A DNA stretch of 37,099 nucleotides from Candidatus Limivivens merdigallinarum (GCA_018713105.1 DVFT01000122.1:1-37099), one strand, 5' to 3'. Numbered from the stretch's first letter, positions 15,260 through 24,642 are shown. Program-made: numbers and translations. Notes: generated from the letters alone by a model not told the origin.

Positions 15260-16540
15260 TCACTGCTCTTTCATATAAGAACGGAAATCTTCCAGAACCT
15301 TCTCCAGTTCTTCTTTTTCCTGTACATCCGACAGGAAGATCGCTTCAAACTGGGATGGGGCAAAATAATAACCTTTCCCCAGCATATAATTAAAATACTT
15401 CGCAAACGCAGCGGTATCGGAGGTCTTTGCGTCCCCGTAATTTTCCACCGGCTGATCGGTAAAGAAGATGCAGCCTAAGGAACCTACGTGGTTGATCTGG
15501 TACGGCTTTTGGCACTCCTTAAGGATGGACTTCATTTCTTCAAAGAACCAGTCCCCTTTTTCGTTCAGCTTCCGGTAGATTTCGGGATGCTCCTTCAGGA
15601 TCGTAAGCTGGGTGATCCCGGCAGCCATGGCGACAGGATTCCCGCTTAAGGTTCCGGCCTGGTAAACCGGTCCTGATGGAGATACCATCTCCATGATCTC
15701 CTTTCTCCCGCCATAGGCTCCCACCGGCATTCCGGCGCCGATGATCTTTCCGAAGGTGGTAAGATCCGCCTGAACTCCATAGAAGCCCTGGGCTCCGTCG
15801 ATCCCCAGACGGAATCCGGTGATGACCTCATCGAAGATCAGGACGGCACCGTACTGGTCGCACAAATCCCTAAGCCCCTCAAGGAAGCCAGGAGTTGGCA
15901 GAACCACGCCCATATTGGCTGCCACCGGCTCTACGATCACCGCAGCGATCTCCTCCGGGAAGGAAGAAAACAGGCTCTTCACACTGCCCAGGTCATTGTA
16001 GACGGCAGAGAGGGTATCTTCCGTACACTTCCTCGGTACCCCCGCACTGTCCGGAATCCCGGCGGTCATGACACCGGAACCCGCCTGCACCAGCAGGGCA
16101 TCCGAATGGCCGTGATAGCAGCCGGTAAATTTCACGATCTTGTCCCGCCTCGTGTAGCCTCTGGCTGCCCGGACGGCACTCATCACGGCTTCCGTCCCGG
16201 AATTGACCATACGGACCATCTCCACGGAAGGCACGATGCCGGTGATCAGCTCTGCCATCTCCACTTCTTTCTCCGTGGCAGCCCCATAGCTCAGTCCCTT
16301 TTTGCATGCCTTGACCACGCTCTCCCGGATCGCCGGATGGTTGTGCCCCAGGATCATCGGACCCCAGGAATTCACGAAATCCAGGTAGCGATTCCCATCC
16401 ACATCGTACATCCACGCTCCGTCCGCCCGCTCAATGAACCGGGGCGTCCCCCCGATGGAACCGAACGCCCTCACCGGGCTGTTCACGCCTCCTGGGATCA
16501 GCTTGACTGCTTTTTGAAAAATTTCTTCCGATCTTGTCAT
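15260..16540 (-). CDS. hemL: glutamate-1-semialdehyde 2,1-aminomutase
   Basis: PLP enzyme that converts glutamate-1-semialdehyde to 5-aminolevulinate, the second step of the C5 route. The 426-residue length is standard. N-terminal IPGGVNSPVRAF, NSGTEAVMSAVRAARGYT (about 113-130) and FDEVITGFRLG (about 236-246) are typical; the PLP lysine is Lys265 in TTFGKIIGAGMPVGAYGG. The ATG overlaps the hemB stop by one base (TAATG), so the two are coupled. It is the last gene of the hemA-hemCcobAD-hemB-hemL operon. Confidence 0.98.
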   Translation of the reverse strand: MTRSEEIFQKAVKLIPGGVNSPVRAFGSIGGTPRFIERADGAWMYDVDGNRYLDFVNSWGPMILGHNHPAIRESVVKACKKGLSYGAATEKEVEMAELITGIVPSVEMVRMVNSGTEAVMSAVRAARGYTRRDKIVKFTGCYHGHSDALLVQAGSGVMTAGIPDSAGVPRKCTEDTLSAVYNDLGSVKSLFSSFPEEIAAVIVEPVAANMGVVLPTPGFLEGLRDLCDQYGAVLIFDEVITGFRLGIDGAQGFYGVQADLTTFGKIIGAGMPVGAYGGRKEIMEMVSPSGPVYQAGTLSGNPVAMAAGITQLTILKEHPEIYRKLNEKGDWFFEEMKSILKECQKPYQINHVGSLGCIFFTDQPVENYGDAKTSDTAAFAKYFNYMLGKGYYFAPSQFEAIFLSDVQEKEELEKVLEDFRSYMKEQ

Positions 16541-17523
16541 TATCCGATTCTCCCTTCGTCGATCATCCGGGCGATTTCCGGTGCAAAGTAAGTGAGATAG
16601 ATATCGCAGCCCGCCCGGTAGACGCTCGCCGCCATCTCAGCCACGATCCGGTCTTCCTCGATGTAGCCAAGGCTGGCGCCTGCCTTCACCATGGCATACT
16701 CACCGCTGACACTGTAGGCGGCCACAGGAACTTTCACGGCTTCCTTGACCTTTGCCACCATATCCAGATAGGACATGGCAGGCTTTACCATGATGATATC
16801 CGCTCCCTCTTCCACATCCATGAGGGCTTCCTTGATGCCCTCCCGGCTGTTGTGGAAATCCATCTGATAGCTCTTCCGGTCGCCGAATGCCGGGGCTGAG
16901 CCCGCAGCGTCCCGGAACGGTCCGTAGAAGGCGGAGGCATATTTCACCGCATAGGACATGATCGGCGTGGTGACATGCCCTGCTTCGTCCAGACACTTCC
17001 GGATCGCCAGCACGCGTCCGTCCATCATATCCGACGGCGCCACCATATCCGCTCCTGCCTCCACATGGGACAGGGCTGTCTTTGCCAAAAGCTCCAGCGT
17101 CCGGTCATTGTCCACATATTCCCCGCAGAGCACGCCGCAATGTCCGTGGGAGGTATATTCACACATACACACATCCGTGATCAGATACATTCCCGGGAAA
17201 TCCTTGCGGGCTTTCCTCAGCGCCTTCTGGACGATCCCGTCGGGATCATAGGCGCCGCTCCCCACCTCATCCTTGTGGTCAGGGATTCCAAAAAACATGA
17301 CATTGTTTACTCCCCTATCCTGAAGCTTTAACAGGATCTCACCGCAGGTATCCACACTGTAGCGGTACTGCCCCGGCATCGTGGGGATTTCCTCGATGAT
17401 CCCGCTGCCTTCCTTTACAAACATCGGATAGATCAGGGAAGCTTTGTCCACCCTGGTCTCCCGTACCATTTTTCTCAAAACCTCGCTGCCTCTCAGCCTT
17501 CTGGGCCGTTTGATCAGTTCCAT
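16540..17523 (-). CDS. hemB: porphobilinogen synthase (ALA dehydratase)
   Basis: Condenses two 5-aminolevulinate molecules to porphobilinogen. The 327 residues carry the two Schiff-base lysines, Lys194 in SYAVKYASAFYGPFRDA and Lys247 in MVKPAMSYLD. Cys119, Cys121 and Cys129 in the DVCMCEYTSHGHCG segment indicate a zinc-type active site rather than the magnesium type. AGGAGGT is 8 bases before the ATG. It sits 13 bases behind the hemC-cobA-hemD gene. Confidence 0.98.
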   Translation of the reverse strand: MELIKRPRRLRGSEVLRKMVRETRVDKASLIYPMFVKEGSGIIEEIPTMPGQYRYSVDTCGEILLKLQDRGVNNVMFFGIPDHKDEVGSGAYDPDGIVQKALRKARKDFPGMYLITDVCMCEYTSHGHCGVLCGEYVDNDRTLELLAKTALSHVEAGADMVAPSDMMDGRVLAIRKCLDEAGHVTTPIMSYAVKYASAFYGPFRDAAGSAPAFGDRKSYQMDFHNSREGIKEALMDVEEGADIIMVKPAMSYLDMVAKVKEAVKVPVAAYSVSGEYAMVKAGASLGYIEEDRIVAEMAASVYRAGCDIYLTYFAPEIARMIDEGRIG

Positions 17524-17536
17524 CCTATATGACCTC

Positions 17537-19942
17537 CTATCTTTCCTGTCTTACCAATTCCTCCAGCCGTTCTACCACGCTGTCCATGGTAGCCTCCTTT
17601 GACTGGAAGGTCTGCATTCCTAAGGAATCCGCCGCCGCCTTCGTCTGTCTGCCGATGCAGACCGCCTTGATCCTGCAAAAATCCACGCCGTCCACAGACC
17701 TGGCAAACCCGCGGACCGTAGACGCGCTGGTAAACACTGCGTAATCGATCCCGCCCTGTTCAAACTCCGCCTTCTCGTCAATCAAATCCTGGCGCTCATA
17801 GACGGTCTCATAGGTGGGGATTTCTTCTATTATAATACGTTCCACGGTATTCAGCTCCCGGATCAGCTCCGGTCCTCCGATGGAAGCCCTGGGAATCAGC
17901 ACCCGATCTCCGGGCTGGCATGCGGCTGCCATCGCCTTCCCTAGGGATTCCCCGTCGTAAGTTTCCGGCATCAGATCCGCGTACATGCCTCGCTCCTGAA
18001 GTTCCCTGGCTGTTCCGGAACCGATGGCTGCGATCTTCACTCCGTAAAGATTCCGGACATCCTTGCCGAATTCCTTCAATGCGTCAAAAAAGACCCTCAC
18101 ACCCGTCGGGCTGGTAAACACCACCCACTGATAGGATCTCAGGCAGGTGACGGCATCCTTCAGCCGATCGTTGGGACGGATGGATTTTGTGGCGATTGAG
18201 GGAAGCTCCAGCACCTCTGCCCCTTTTTCCCGAAGCTTTTCGCTCATCCTGGAACTCAGTTCCTTGGGGCGGGTCACCAGGATCTTTTTACCGAACAGCG
18301 GCAGCTTTTCAAACCATCCGAACTCTTCGGAAAGGGCACACACCTTCCCCACCACAATGATCGCCGGCGTTTCAATCCCCTGTCTCTCCACTTCTTCCGG
18401 AAGGGTAGCTACCGTTGCCACAATCCGTTTCTGCCGGGCAGTGGTTCCTTTCTGGAGGATGGCAGCCGGCATATCAGGATCCATACCTCCGTCCAGCAAT
18501 CCCTTCATGATCTCCTGTAAGGCGCTCACACCCATCAGGAATACCAGGGTTCCTTTTGCCCGGACCAACGCTTCAAAATCGATGTCATACTCACCGCCCT
18601 GTCTCTTGTGACCTGTCACAATATGCAGGGAGGAGCAGAAATCCCTGTGGGTCACCGGAATCCCATTGTAGGCAGGCACCGCCAGCGCGCTGGTCACGCC
18701 CGGCACCACTTCGTAGGGAATTCCTTTCCTAGTCAAAAGCTCCAGTTCCTCGCCGCCTCTGCCAAAGAGGAAGGGATCTCCCCCTTTCAGGCGCACCACC
18801 CGCAGTCCTTTTCCCGCTTCCTCTGCCAAAATCCGGTTGATCTCCTCCTGCTTCATCAGGTGATGGCTGGAACGCTTGCCCACGTTGATCAGCTTCGCCT
18901 CCTTAGGGATGCGGTTTAAGATGCCTTGCCCCACCAGGGCATCATAGACCACCACCTGGGCTTCGCTCAACACTTTTGCGCCCTTGAGGGTGAAGAGCCC
19001 GATATCTCCGGGGCCTGCCCCCACCAGCCATACCTTGCCAACCTTCTGGGGATGCTCTCTCTGGTAGTCTTCCCGGAGACGCTTTGCCAGGAAAACCCCG
19101 ATCTCTTCCGCCTCCGATACCGGTCCCTCGACGATCCCTTTCCGGTATCCGTCGGTCTGATCGTCATAGTAGAGCCCGCGGAGGGTCAGTTTTTCTCCAT
19201 CCACCACTGCATGGGCGGCTACCGGTGAAGAGCAACCGCCGTTCAGGGTACGCACGAAAGCCCTCTCGCAGATCGCGGCATATTCCGCCGCCTGATCCCG
19301 GAATCCATCCAGGAAGCTGTAATCCTCTCCCTTTCTTCCCTGTATCGCCAGAATTCCCTGCCCTGCCGCCGGAATGATCTCTTCGGTGGTAAAATAACGG
19401 AAAATACGGTTCTCAAGCCCCAGCCTCTTTAAGCCTGCCGCCGCCAGGACGAGTGCTCCGTACTCTCCGTCATCCAGCTTCCGAAGCCGTGTGAGGACAT
19501 TGCCCCGAACGGGCTGAAAGCAAGCATCCGGAAACAGCTCCTTTAGCTGGAGGATCCGCCGCTTGCTGGAGCATCCGATGGGCTTGGAAAAATCCATGCG
19601 ATCCGCTCCCTCCGGGAGCACCAGGACGTCTCTCGGATCCTCCCTCACGGAAAACGCCACCAACGGAAGCTCTTCCGGTGTCTCCATGGGCATATCCTTT
19701 AAGCTGTGTACGGACAGGTCGCTCCTGCCCTCCAACAGTGCCTTGTCCAGCTCTTTGACGAACAGCCCTTTCCCTCCTACCTGGTCAAGGGTCTTATCCA
19801 GGATGATATCTCCGGTGGTCTTCATGGTCAGAAGCTCCACCTCCATCTTGGGATGTGCGTTCTTTATGAAATCCATCACTATCTGGGACTGAATCACAGC
19901 CAGCCTGCTCTCCCGGCTCCCCACGATCACTTTATTTTTCAT
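17537..19942 (-). CDS. HemC-CobA-HemD triple-fusion enzyme
   Basis: One 801-residue frame with three complete enzymes in order. Residues 1-295 are hydroxymethylbilane synthase, with the dipyrromethane-cofactor cysteine Cys237 in NGGCSSPVAAH. Residues about 302-545 are uroporphyrinogen-III C-methyltransferase (SUMT), with VGAGPGDIGLFTLKG, VVRLKGGDPFLFGRGGEE and VPGVTSALAVPAY. Residues about 551-801 are uroporphyrinogen-III synthase, starting KKILVTRPKEL and containing VVFTSPTGVRVFF. Together they turn porphobilinogen into precorrin-2, the branch point to siroheme and cobalamin. CobA-HemD fusions are common in Clostridia; HemC joined as well is less usual. The start overlaps the hemA end by 11 bases; its ribosome site is weak. 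No frameshift or stop is seen. Confidence 0.95.
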   Translation of the reverse strand: MKNKVIVGSRESRLAVIQSQIVMDFIKNAHPKMEVELLTMKTTGDIILDKTLDQVGGKGLFVKELDKALLEGRSDLSVHSLKDMPMETPEELPLVAFSVREDPRDVLVLPEGADRMDFSKPIGCSSKRRILQLKELFPDACFQPVRGNVLTRLRKLDDGEYGALVLAAAGLKRLGLENRIFRYFTTEEIIPAAGQGILAIQGRKGEDYSFLDGFRDQAAEYAAICERAFVRTLNGGCSSPVAAHAVVDGEKLTLRGLYYDDQTDGYRKGIVEGPVSEAEEIGVFLAKRLREDYQREHPQKVGKVWLVGAGPGDIGLFTLKGAKVLSEAQVVVYDALVGQGILNRIPKEAKLINVGKRSSHHLMKQEEINRILAEEAGKGLRVVRLKGGDPFLFGRGGEELELLTRKGIPYEVVPGVTSALAVPAYNGIPVTHRDFCSSLHIVTGHKRQGGEYDIDFEALVRAKGTLVFLMGVSALQEIMKGLLDGGMDPDMPAAILQKGTTARQKRIVATVATLPEEVERQGIETPAIIVVGKVCALSEEFGWFEKLPLFGKKILVTRPKELSSRMSEKLREKGAEVLELPSIATKSIRPNDRLKDAVTCLRSYQWVVFTSPTGVRVFFDALKEFGKDVRNLYGVKIAAIGSGTARELQERGMYADLMPETYDGESLGKAMAAACQPGDRVLIPRASIGGPELIRELNTVERIIIEEIPTYETVYERQDLIDEKAEFEQGGIDYAVFTSASTVRGFARSVDGVDFCRIKAVCIGRQTKAAADSLGMQTFQSKEATMDSVVERLEELVRQER

Positions 19943-21170
19943 AGACTTTTTCCAACCCTTCTATACATTCTGAAAATGTTCTCTGGCTTACGCTTCCCCG
20001 AAGCCCGAAGATCATCTTGTTCACCGCCTTCAGCGCCGCTCCTTCCACGCTTCCAAGAAGCCGTTCCTTGTCTTCCTCCTCCATGGGCAGGGCGTGGATC
20101 ACCTTCTGGATCCTCAGGCTGAAATCCTCCTTTGCCTCTTCCTTGATCTTCTGGATCCTGGGCACCATATCCTTGCACTCGTACCAATTATAGAATTCCT
20201 CCTCCTGGGAAGCCAGGATTTCCTCTGCCTTCTGGATATTCTCTTTGACCTTTTCGCTTCGCACGTCTATCTGAAAGTCATCCACATCATACATCCGGAT
20301 ATGGGGGAGTTTTCGGATTTCCGGGTCGATATCCCTGGGGACCGCCAGATCCACCAGAACCATATCTTTTTTCAGCTCCACGTCCCTTACGACCTCTTCC
20401 TTCAGCGTATAATTGGGGCTGGAGGTGGCGCTCACCACAAAATCACAGGAGGAAAACATTCCCATCCGCTCCCCGTAATCGATCCTCTTGCATCCCAGAG
20501 GAATATCCACGATTCCGCTGCGGTACTGGCGCACCGTCACGGTCACATCCGCGCCCTCTGCCAGCAACAGGGAGGCTGTGAGCTTTCCCATGGCTCCGTT
20601 TCCGATGACCATACAGGTCTTTCCCTTGACCGTATAGCCTGCATTTTTTAGCGTCTTTAAGGCATGGTGGATGACGGAGTGGTTGGCGTCGCTTAAGACC
20701 ACCTCACTCTTTACTTTCTTGCCTGCCGTGACTGCCGTGCGGAACAAGACCTCCAGCACGTTGTCGGTGGCATACTGCTCCCTCGCCAATGCCAGGGCAT
20801 CCTTCACCTGGCTGATGATCTGATCTTCTCCCAGGATCCTTGATTCCAGCCCGCTGGCAAGGCGGAAGAGATGCTCCACCGCCTCCCTGCCTTCCCGGTA
20901 CACAAAATAGTCCTTATAATAAGGAAGATAACTTTGATCCAGCTCCCTGATCTTACAGAGCAACTCATAAAGAGAGCCTTGGAAGTCCTCTTCTGCACTG
21001 ACCCAAAGCTCCATGCGGTTACAGGTGGAGATCAGGATACAGCCGTTGATTCCCCTGACCTGCTTTAAAATCTGAAGCGCTTCTGCGCTTTTTTTCTTCG
21101 TAAATGAAAAAATTGTCCTTACATCGATCACCGCCTTGCTGTGGTCGATTCCTATCATTTGAATTGCCAT
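19932..21170 (-). CDS. hemA: glutamyl-tRNA reductase
   Basis: First enzyme of the C5 route: reduces glutamyl-tRNA(Glu) to glutamate-1-semialdehyde. The start at 21170 gives 412 residues opening with MAIQMIGIDHSKA, the usual N-terminus, and puts the nucleophile at Cys50 in ISTCNRMEL. The NADPH motif VIGNGAMGKL and the C-terminal dimerisation helices follow. Upstream in-frame ATGs lie in a structured leader or before the predicted transcription start and are rejected. The ribosome site is AAAGGA, 12 bases off. It is first in the hem operon. No fused precorrin-2 dehydrogenase domain is present. Confidence 0.96.
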   Translation of the reverse strand: MAIQMIGIDHSKAVIDVRTIFSFTKKKSAEALQILKQVRGINGCILISTCNRMELWVSAEEDFQGSLYELLCKIRELDQSYLPYYKDYFVYREGREAVEHLFRLASGLESRILGEDQIISQVKDALALAREQYATDNVLEVLFRTAVTAGKKVKSEVVLSDANHSVIHHALKTLKNAGYTVKGKTCMVIGNGAMGKLTASLLLAEGADVTVTVRQYRSGIVDIPLGCKRIDYGERMGMFSSCDFVVSATSSPNYTLKEEVVRDVELKKDMVLVDLAVPRDIDPEIRKLPHIRMYDVDDFQIDVRSEKVKENIQKAEEILASQEEEFYNWYECKDMVPRIQKIKEEAKEDFSLRIQKVIHALPMEEEDKERLLGSVEGAALKAVNKMIFGLRGSVSQRTFSECIEGLEKVYEK

Positions 21171-21270
21171 GTTTTCCGGCATTCCTTTCTCCATGGTTGT
21201 ACAGTCGCTGTTCAGACCCCATCTCGAAAACACCGCGTGTTTCCGCGAATTTGCCCGGTTCTGAACAGAT
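21171..21270 (-). promoter_or_regulatory. structured 5' leader of hemA
   Basis: The predicted RNA starts a few bases before CTGTTCAGA (21258-21267), which pairs with TCTGAACAG about 50 bases later. Inside is a second hairpin, AAACAC-GCG-GTGTTT. The ribosome site follows the outer stem. No known riboswitch consensus was recognised. Confidence 0.5.
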
Positions 21271-21276
21271 ACCACT

Positions 21277-21304
21277 ATCATAACATATCACGGCGTAAAA
21301 TCAA
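21277..21304 (-). promoter_or_regulatory. promoter of the hem operon
   Basis: Minus strand TTGATT (21299-21304), 16-base spacer, TATGAT (21277-21282), back to back with the cbiK promoter. Confidence 0.65.
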
Positions 21305-21317
21305 CCTTATTTTCAGT

Positions 21318-21346
21318 TTGACTTTTTTTTGCATCAATGCTACACT
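21318..21346 (+). promoter_or_regulatory. promoter of cbiK
   Basis: TTGACT (21318-21323), 17-base spacer rich in T, TACACT (21341-21346). Start of transcription is near 21353, leaving a leader of about 25 bases, too short for a riboswitch. Confidence 0.7.
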
Positions 21347-21378
21347 GGTACGAACAGCACTACGGAGGTAGCAGAACA

Positions 21379-22164
21379 ATGACAGAACCAGAAAAAAAAG
21401 GGCTGCTTGCCGTCAGCTTCGGCACCAGCATCAACGAGGCAAGGGAGAGGACCATCGACGTCCTGGAGGCGGATATGAAGTCTGCCAATCCGGACCGCAC
21501 TCTCTACCGTGCCTGGACCAGCAAGATGATCATCCGCAAGCTCAAAAGCCGCGACGGCGTACAGATCCCCACGGTCCGCGAAGCCATGGAACAGATGATG
21601 GCGGACGGCATCACGGATCTGATCGTGCAGCCCACCCACATCATCAACGGAATTGAAAATGACCTGATGAAGGAGGATGTCCTCTCCTTCCGGGATTCTT
21701 TTAAGAGCATCCGCTTTGGGATGCCGCTTCTCACCAGCACGGAGGATATCCACGAGGCAGTGGAGGCTTTGATGGCAGAATGGACGACCCTTCCCTCCGA
21801 CGAGGCACTGGTCCTCATGGGGCATGGAACCAGCCATTATGCCAACACCGCCTATGCCGCCCTGGATTATACCATTAAGGATCTGGGATATGCCAATGTA
21901 TTTCTCGGCACCGTGGAAGCCTACCCTTCCATGCTAAGCCTGCTGCGTCAGGTAAAGGCTTTCCATCCCAGGAAGATCCACCTGGCTCCCTTTATGCTGG
22001 TGGCAGGGGACCATGCCCGGAACGACATGGCAGGGGATGAGGAGGATTCCTGGCTGAACCAGTTTTCCAGGGAGGGCTTTGAGGTGGAATGCCATCTTTT
22101 GGGTCTTGGGGAATACCCTAGGATCCGCAAGCTGTTCCTGAAGCATATCGAAGAAAGCGCCTGA
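21379..22164 (+). CDS. cbiK: sirohydrochlorin cobaltochelatase CbiK
   Basis: Inserts Co2+ into sirohydrochlorin, the entry step of the anaerobic cobalamin pathway. The 261-residue product matches the length of Salmonella CbiK and has the expected metal ligands: His149 in LVLMGHGTSHYAN, Glu180 in LGTVEAYPS and His212 in VAGDHARNDMAGD. The start at 21379 has GGAGGT 9 bases upstream; an earlier in-frame ATG overlaps the promoter. There is no signal peptide, so it is cytoplasmic, unlike some exported CbiK homologues that act in heme or iron handling. It is the only cobalamin gene on the plus strand, between the hem and cbi operons. Confidence 0.95.
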   Translation: MTEPEKKGLLAVSFGTSINEARERTIDVLEADMKSANPDRTLYRAWTSKMIIRKLKSRDGVQIPTVREAMEQMMADGITDLIVQPTHIINGIENDLMKEDVLSFRDSFKSIRFGMPLLTSTEDIHEAVEALMAEWTTLPSDEALVLMGHGTSHYANTAYAALDYTIKDLGYANVFLGTVEAYPSMLSLLRQVKAFHPRKIHLAPFMLVAGDHARNDMAGDEEDSWLNQFSREGFEVECHLLGLGEYPRIRKLFLKHIEESA

Positions 22165-22225
22165 AAAAAACGCGGGAACCATCCTGACTGCCCAGTGGGC
22201 AGATGTGGTTGGTTCCCGCGTTTTT
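22164..22225. terminator. bidirectional terminator between cbiK and cbiC
   Basis: AAAAACGCGGGAACCA pairs with TGGTTCCCGCGTTTTT, with an internal CTGCCCA/TGGGCAG hairpin in the loop. A and T runs on both sides suit the two convergent operons. Confidence 0.9.
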
Positions 22226-22301
22226 CTTTGGCTTGGGGATCGTCTATGTTTCCGGCAGCTTGTGGAGAAGCCACCTTAAAATTGTCCCTGACTTTTCTTC
22301 T

Positions 22302-22943
22302 CTAATTCCTATCATTATTCAACATGTACAAAAGTGCATTGCAAATACATGCCGCGATATTGCTTCCGCCCTTTCGCCCGGCAGCCACGATATAAGGAAC
22401 GTCTGTCTCCATGATCAGCTCCTTGGACTGCACCACGTTGACGAATCCCACCGGCGCCCCGATGATCAGCTCCGGTCTTAAGGAACCTTCCTCCATCAGC
22501 TCATAGAGCCTGACAAGGGCGGTGGGAGCATTCCCGATGGCAAAGATCAGCGGCTTTTTCAGCGCCGCCGCTTTGTCCATGCTGGCTGTCGCCCTGGTTG
22601 TCCCGTGCTCCCTGGCAGTGGCTGCTACGTCTTCGTCGGACATGAAGCAGAATACCTCTCCGCCCAGACGCGCCAACGCCTTCTTGTTGATCCCTGCCTT
22701 TGCCATCTGCGTGTCCGTGACGATACATGCCCCGTTTTTCAGGGCGTTCAGCGCTTTTTCTACTGCCCCCTCCGAAAATCTGAGGTTTTTGGCGTAATCG
22801 AAATCCGCGCTGGTATGGATGCAGCGTTTCACGATCAATTCAGTACCTGGAATCAGGGGCGTGTCCCCCAGCTCCTGGGTGATGATCTCAAAGCTGCGGT
22901 TCTCTATGTCACGGGGAAGGACCTTTTCTAAGTTTACTTTCAT
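22302..22943 (-). CDS. cbiC: cobalt-precorrin-8 methylmutase CbiC
   Basis: Moves the methyl group from C11 to C12 to give cobyrinic acid. The 213-residue sequence has the family stretches VKRCIHTSADFDYA near 42-55 (with the catalytic His), IVTDTQMAKAGINK, AIGNAPTAL and the C-terminal PVGFVNVVQSKE and GRKGGSNIA. The start at 22943 has GGGAG 8 bases upstream; the frame runs open further back into a repeat-like hairpin region and is not used. It is the last gene of the cbi run, 84 bases after cbiP. Confidence 0.96.
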   Translation of the reverse strand: MKVNLEKVLPRDIENRSFEIITQELGDTPLIPGTELIVKRCIHTSADFDYAKNLRFSEGAVEKALNALKNGACIVTDTQMAKAGINKKALARLGGEVFCFMSDEDVAATAREHGTTRATASMDKAAALKKPLIFAIGNAPTALVRLYELMEEGSLRPELIIGAPVGFVNVVQSKELIMETDVPYIVAAGRKGGSNIAACICNALLYMLNNDRN

Positions 22944-22975
22944 GATGTGTTCTCCCTTCCGCCGCCTTCTGGTAT

Positions 22976-23029
22976 CCTGCACAGCTCTCCTTCGTCTGAT
23001 TGCCGTGCCGGCACACCAAGGCGGCAATT
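22976..23029. repeat. hairpin repeat element, copy B
   Basis: Spacer between cbiP and cbiC. The 16-mer GCCGTGCCGGCACACC (23002-23017) differs by one base from 9970-9985, and adjacent bases are also alike (CTGCACAGCTCTCC against CTGACACAGCCCTCC). GTGCCGGCAC is a perfect palindrome, and ATTGCCG/CGGCAAT forms an outer stem that runs into the cbiP stop codon. Confidence 0.55.
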
Positions 23030-24548
23030 ACTCTATACCTGCATCCAGAATACGGTAAATCCGCTCCAGATCCAGATGCTCCCGAAGCCCTGCCGCCAGC
23101 TTGTCATACTGGCTTTCCTTGAATGCCTGGAAATCCACCGCTGTGATGCCGGAGGCATCCAATCCTTTCTCCTTTGCCAACGCCCTGACAACGCCCTTTG
23201 CCACTTCTTCCCGGTCAAAGACGCCGTGGACGTAGGTTCCGTAGACATTTCCCACATAGGCTCCGTCAAGCTTTTGCTCCTGTTCTCCGCAGGCATAATT
23301 TCGAATCCTGGTGACGGGCTTTGCTTCTTCCCTTAAGGTACTGACTCCCATATGGATCTCATAGCCTTCCAGCGGGACGCCGGAGAGTTCTTCCAGAATG
23401 CCGCTTATTCCTTCAAAGCTTCCTTCCACTCTGGTTCTGGTCTTGTCCCCTGCAAACACGGTATCCACAGGCAGAAGCCCCATTCCCTTGACCTCTCCTC
23501 CGGCTTCCACGCCCATGGGATCTTTCAGAGTTTCTCCCAACATCTGATATCCTCCGCAGACGCCGAAGATCACCTTTCCTCTGTGCGCCAGCTTCAGGAC
23601 TGCCGCTTCCATCCCGCTTTGGCGAAGCCAGAGTAAGTCCTCCATGGTATTCTTCGTTCCGGGAAGGATCACCATGTCCGGATCTTTCAGTTCCCCGGGC
23701 GTCTTCACATAACGGAGGGAAACGCCCTCCATGGTCTCAAAGGGATTAAAATCCGTGAAGTTGGAGATCCTGGGAAGCCGCACCACCGCAATGTCGATCA
23801 GTCCTGCCTCCCTCTTTCCTTCGAAGCGTTCTGTCAGGCTGTCCTCATCGTCCACCTCCAGCTGCATGTAAGGCGCAACCCCCACCACAGGAATTCCCGC
23901 TTTTTCCTCCAGCATCCGGATTCCCGGATCCAGAATACTCTTGTCCCCGCGGAATTTGTTGATCACCAGCCCTTTGATCATGTTCCTTTCCTCTTCTTCC
24001 AGGAGCATCACCGTTCCGATCAGCTGGGCGAAGACGCCTCCCCGGTCGATGTCCCCCACCAGGAGTACCGGCGCCTTGGCAAGCTTTGCCATGCCCATAT
24101 TTACGATGTCGTCCTCCTTCAGGTTGATCTCCGCAGGGCTGCCAGCCCCCTCGATGACCACGATATCGTATTCCTCGCTAAGTTTTCCGAACGCCTCCAT
24201 GATCTGGGGAATCAGGTTCTTCTTGTAAGCAAAGTATTCCCTGGCAGACATGTTGCCTAAGACTTCCCCGTTTACGATCACCTGGCTCCCCGTATCGTTG
24301 GTAGGCTTTAACAAAATGGGGTTCATCAAGACGCTTGGGCGGATTCCCGCCGCCTCAGCCTGCATCACCTGCGCCCTGCCCATCTCCAGGCCTTCCTCCG
24401 TGATGAAAGAATTGAGCGCCATATTCTGGGATTTGAAGGGAGCCACCCGGTATCCGTCCTGCTTGAAGATCCGGCATAAGCCGGCTGTCAGAAGGCTTTT
24501 GCCGGCATTGGACATGGTCCCTTGAATCATAATTACTTTTGCAGCCAT
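23028..24548 (-). CDS. cbiP: cobyric acid synthase CbiP
   Basis: ATP- and glutamine-dependent amidation of adenosylcobyrinate a,c-diamide at four side chains to give cobyric acid. The 506 residues have an N-terminal synthetase domain starting [16 protein letters not shown] (P loop) with [11 protein letters not shown], and a C-terminal type I glutamine amidotransferase domain with the nucleophile in [13 protein letters not shown] and the catalytic histidine region GTYVHGVFD. The start at 24548 follows AGGAGAAGGA. An unrecognised 94-base spacer separates it from cobD upstream. The product is also known as CobQ. Confidence 0.97.
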   Translation of the reverse strand: MAAKVIMIQGTMSNAGKSLLTAGLCRIFKQDGYRVAPFKSQNMALNSFITEEGLEMGRAQVMQAEAAGIRPSVLMNPILLKPTNDTGSQVIVNGEVLGNMSAREYFAYKKNLIPQIMEAFGKLSEEYDIVVIEGAGSPAEINLKEDDIVNMGMAKLAKAPVLLVGDIDRGGVFAQLIGTVMLLEEEERNMIKGLVINKFRGDKSILDPGIRMLEEKAGIPVVGVAPYMQLEVDDEDSLTERFEGKREAGLIDIAVVRLPRISNFTDFNPFETMEGVSLRYVKTPGELKDPDMVILPGTKNTMEDLLWLRQSGMEAAVLKLAHRGKVIFGVCGGYQMLGETLKDPMGVEAGGEVKGMGLLPVDTVFAGDKTRTRVEGSFEGISGILEELSGVPLEGYEIHMGVSTLREEAKPVTRIRNYACGEQEQKLDGAYVGNVYGTYVHGVFDREEVAKGVVRALAKEKGLDASGITAVDFQAFKESQYDKLAAGLREHLDLERIYRILDAGIE

Positions 24549-24642
24549 TCCTTCTCCTCGCTTTTCTTTCTCTGTCAATTCGTAACTGTTCCGTACCTTC
24601 ACAGTCACAATCCGGTCTGTTCTGAATCGTTATATCAACTCG

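Noticed and set aside
21171-21281. hemA start at 21281 giving 37 extra residues
   Set aside because: That ATG lies in or before the predicted -10, and the extra residues come from the structured leader; MAIQMIGIDH is the normal start.
22600-22640. CAGTGGC, the complement of the B12-box GCCACTG, within cbiC
   Set aside because: It is inside coding sequence with no surrounding riboswitch architecture.
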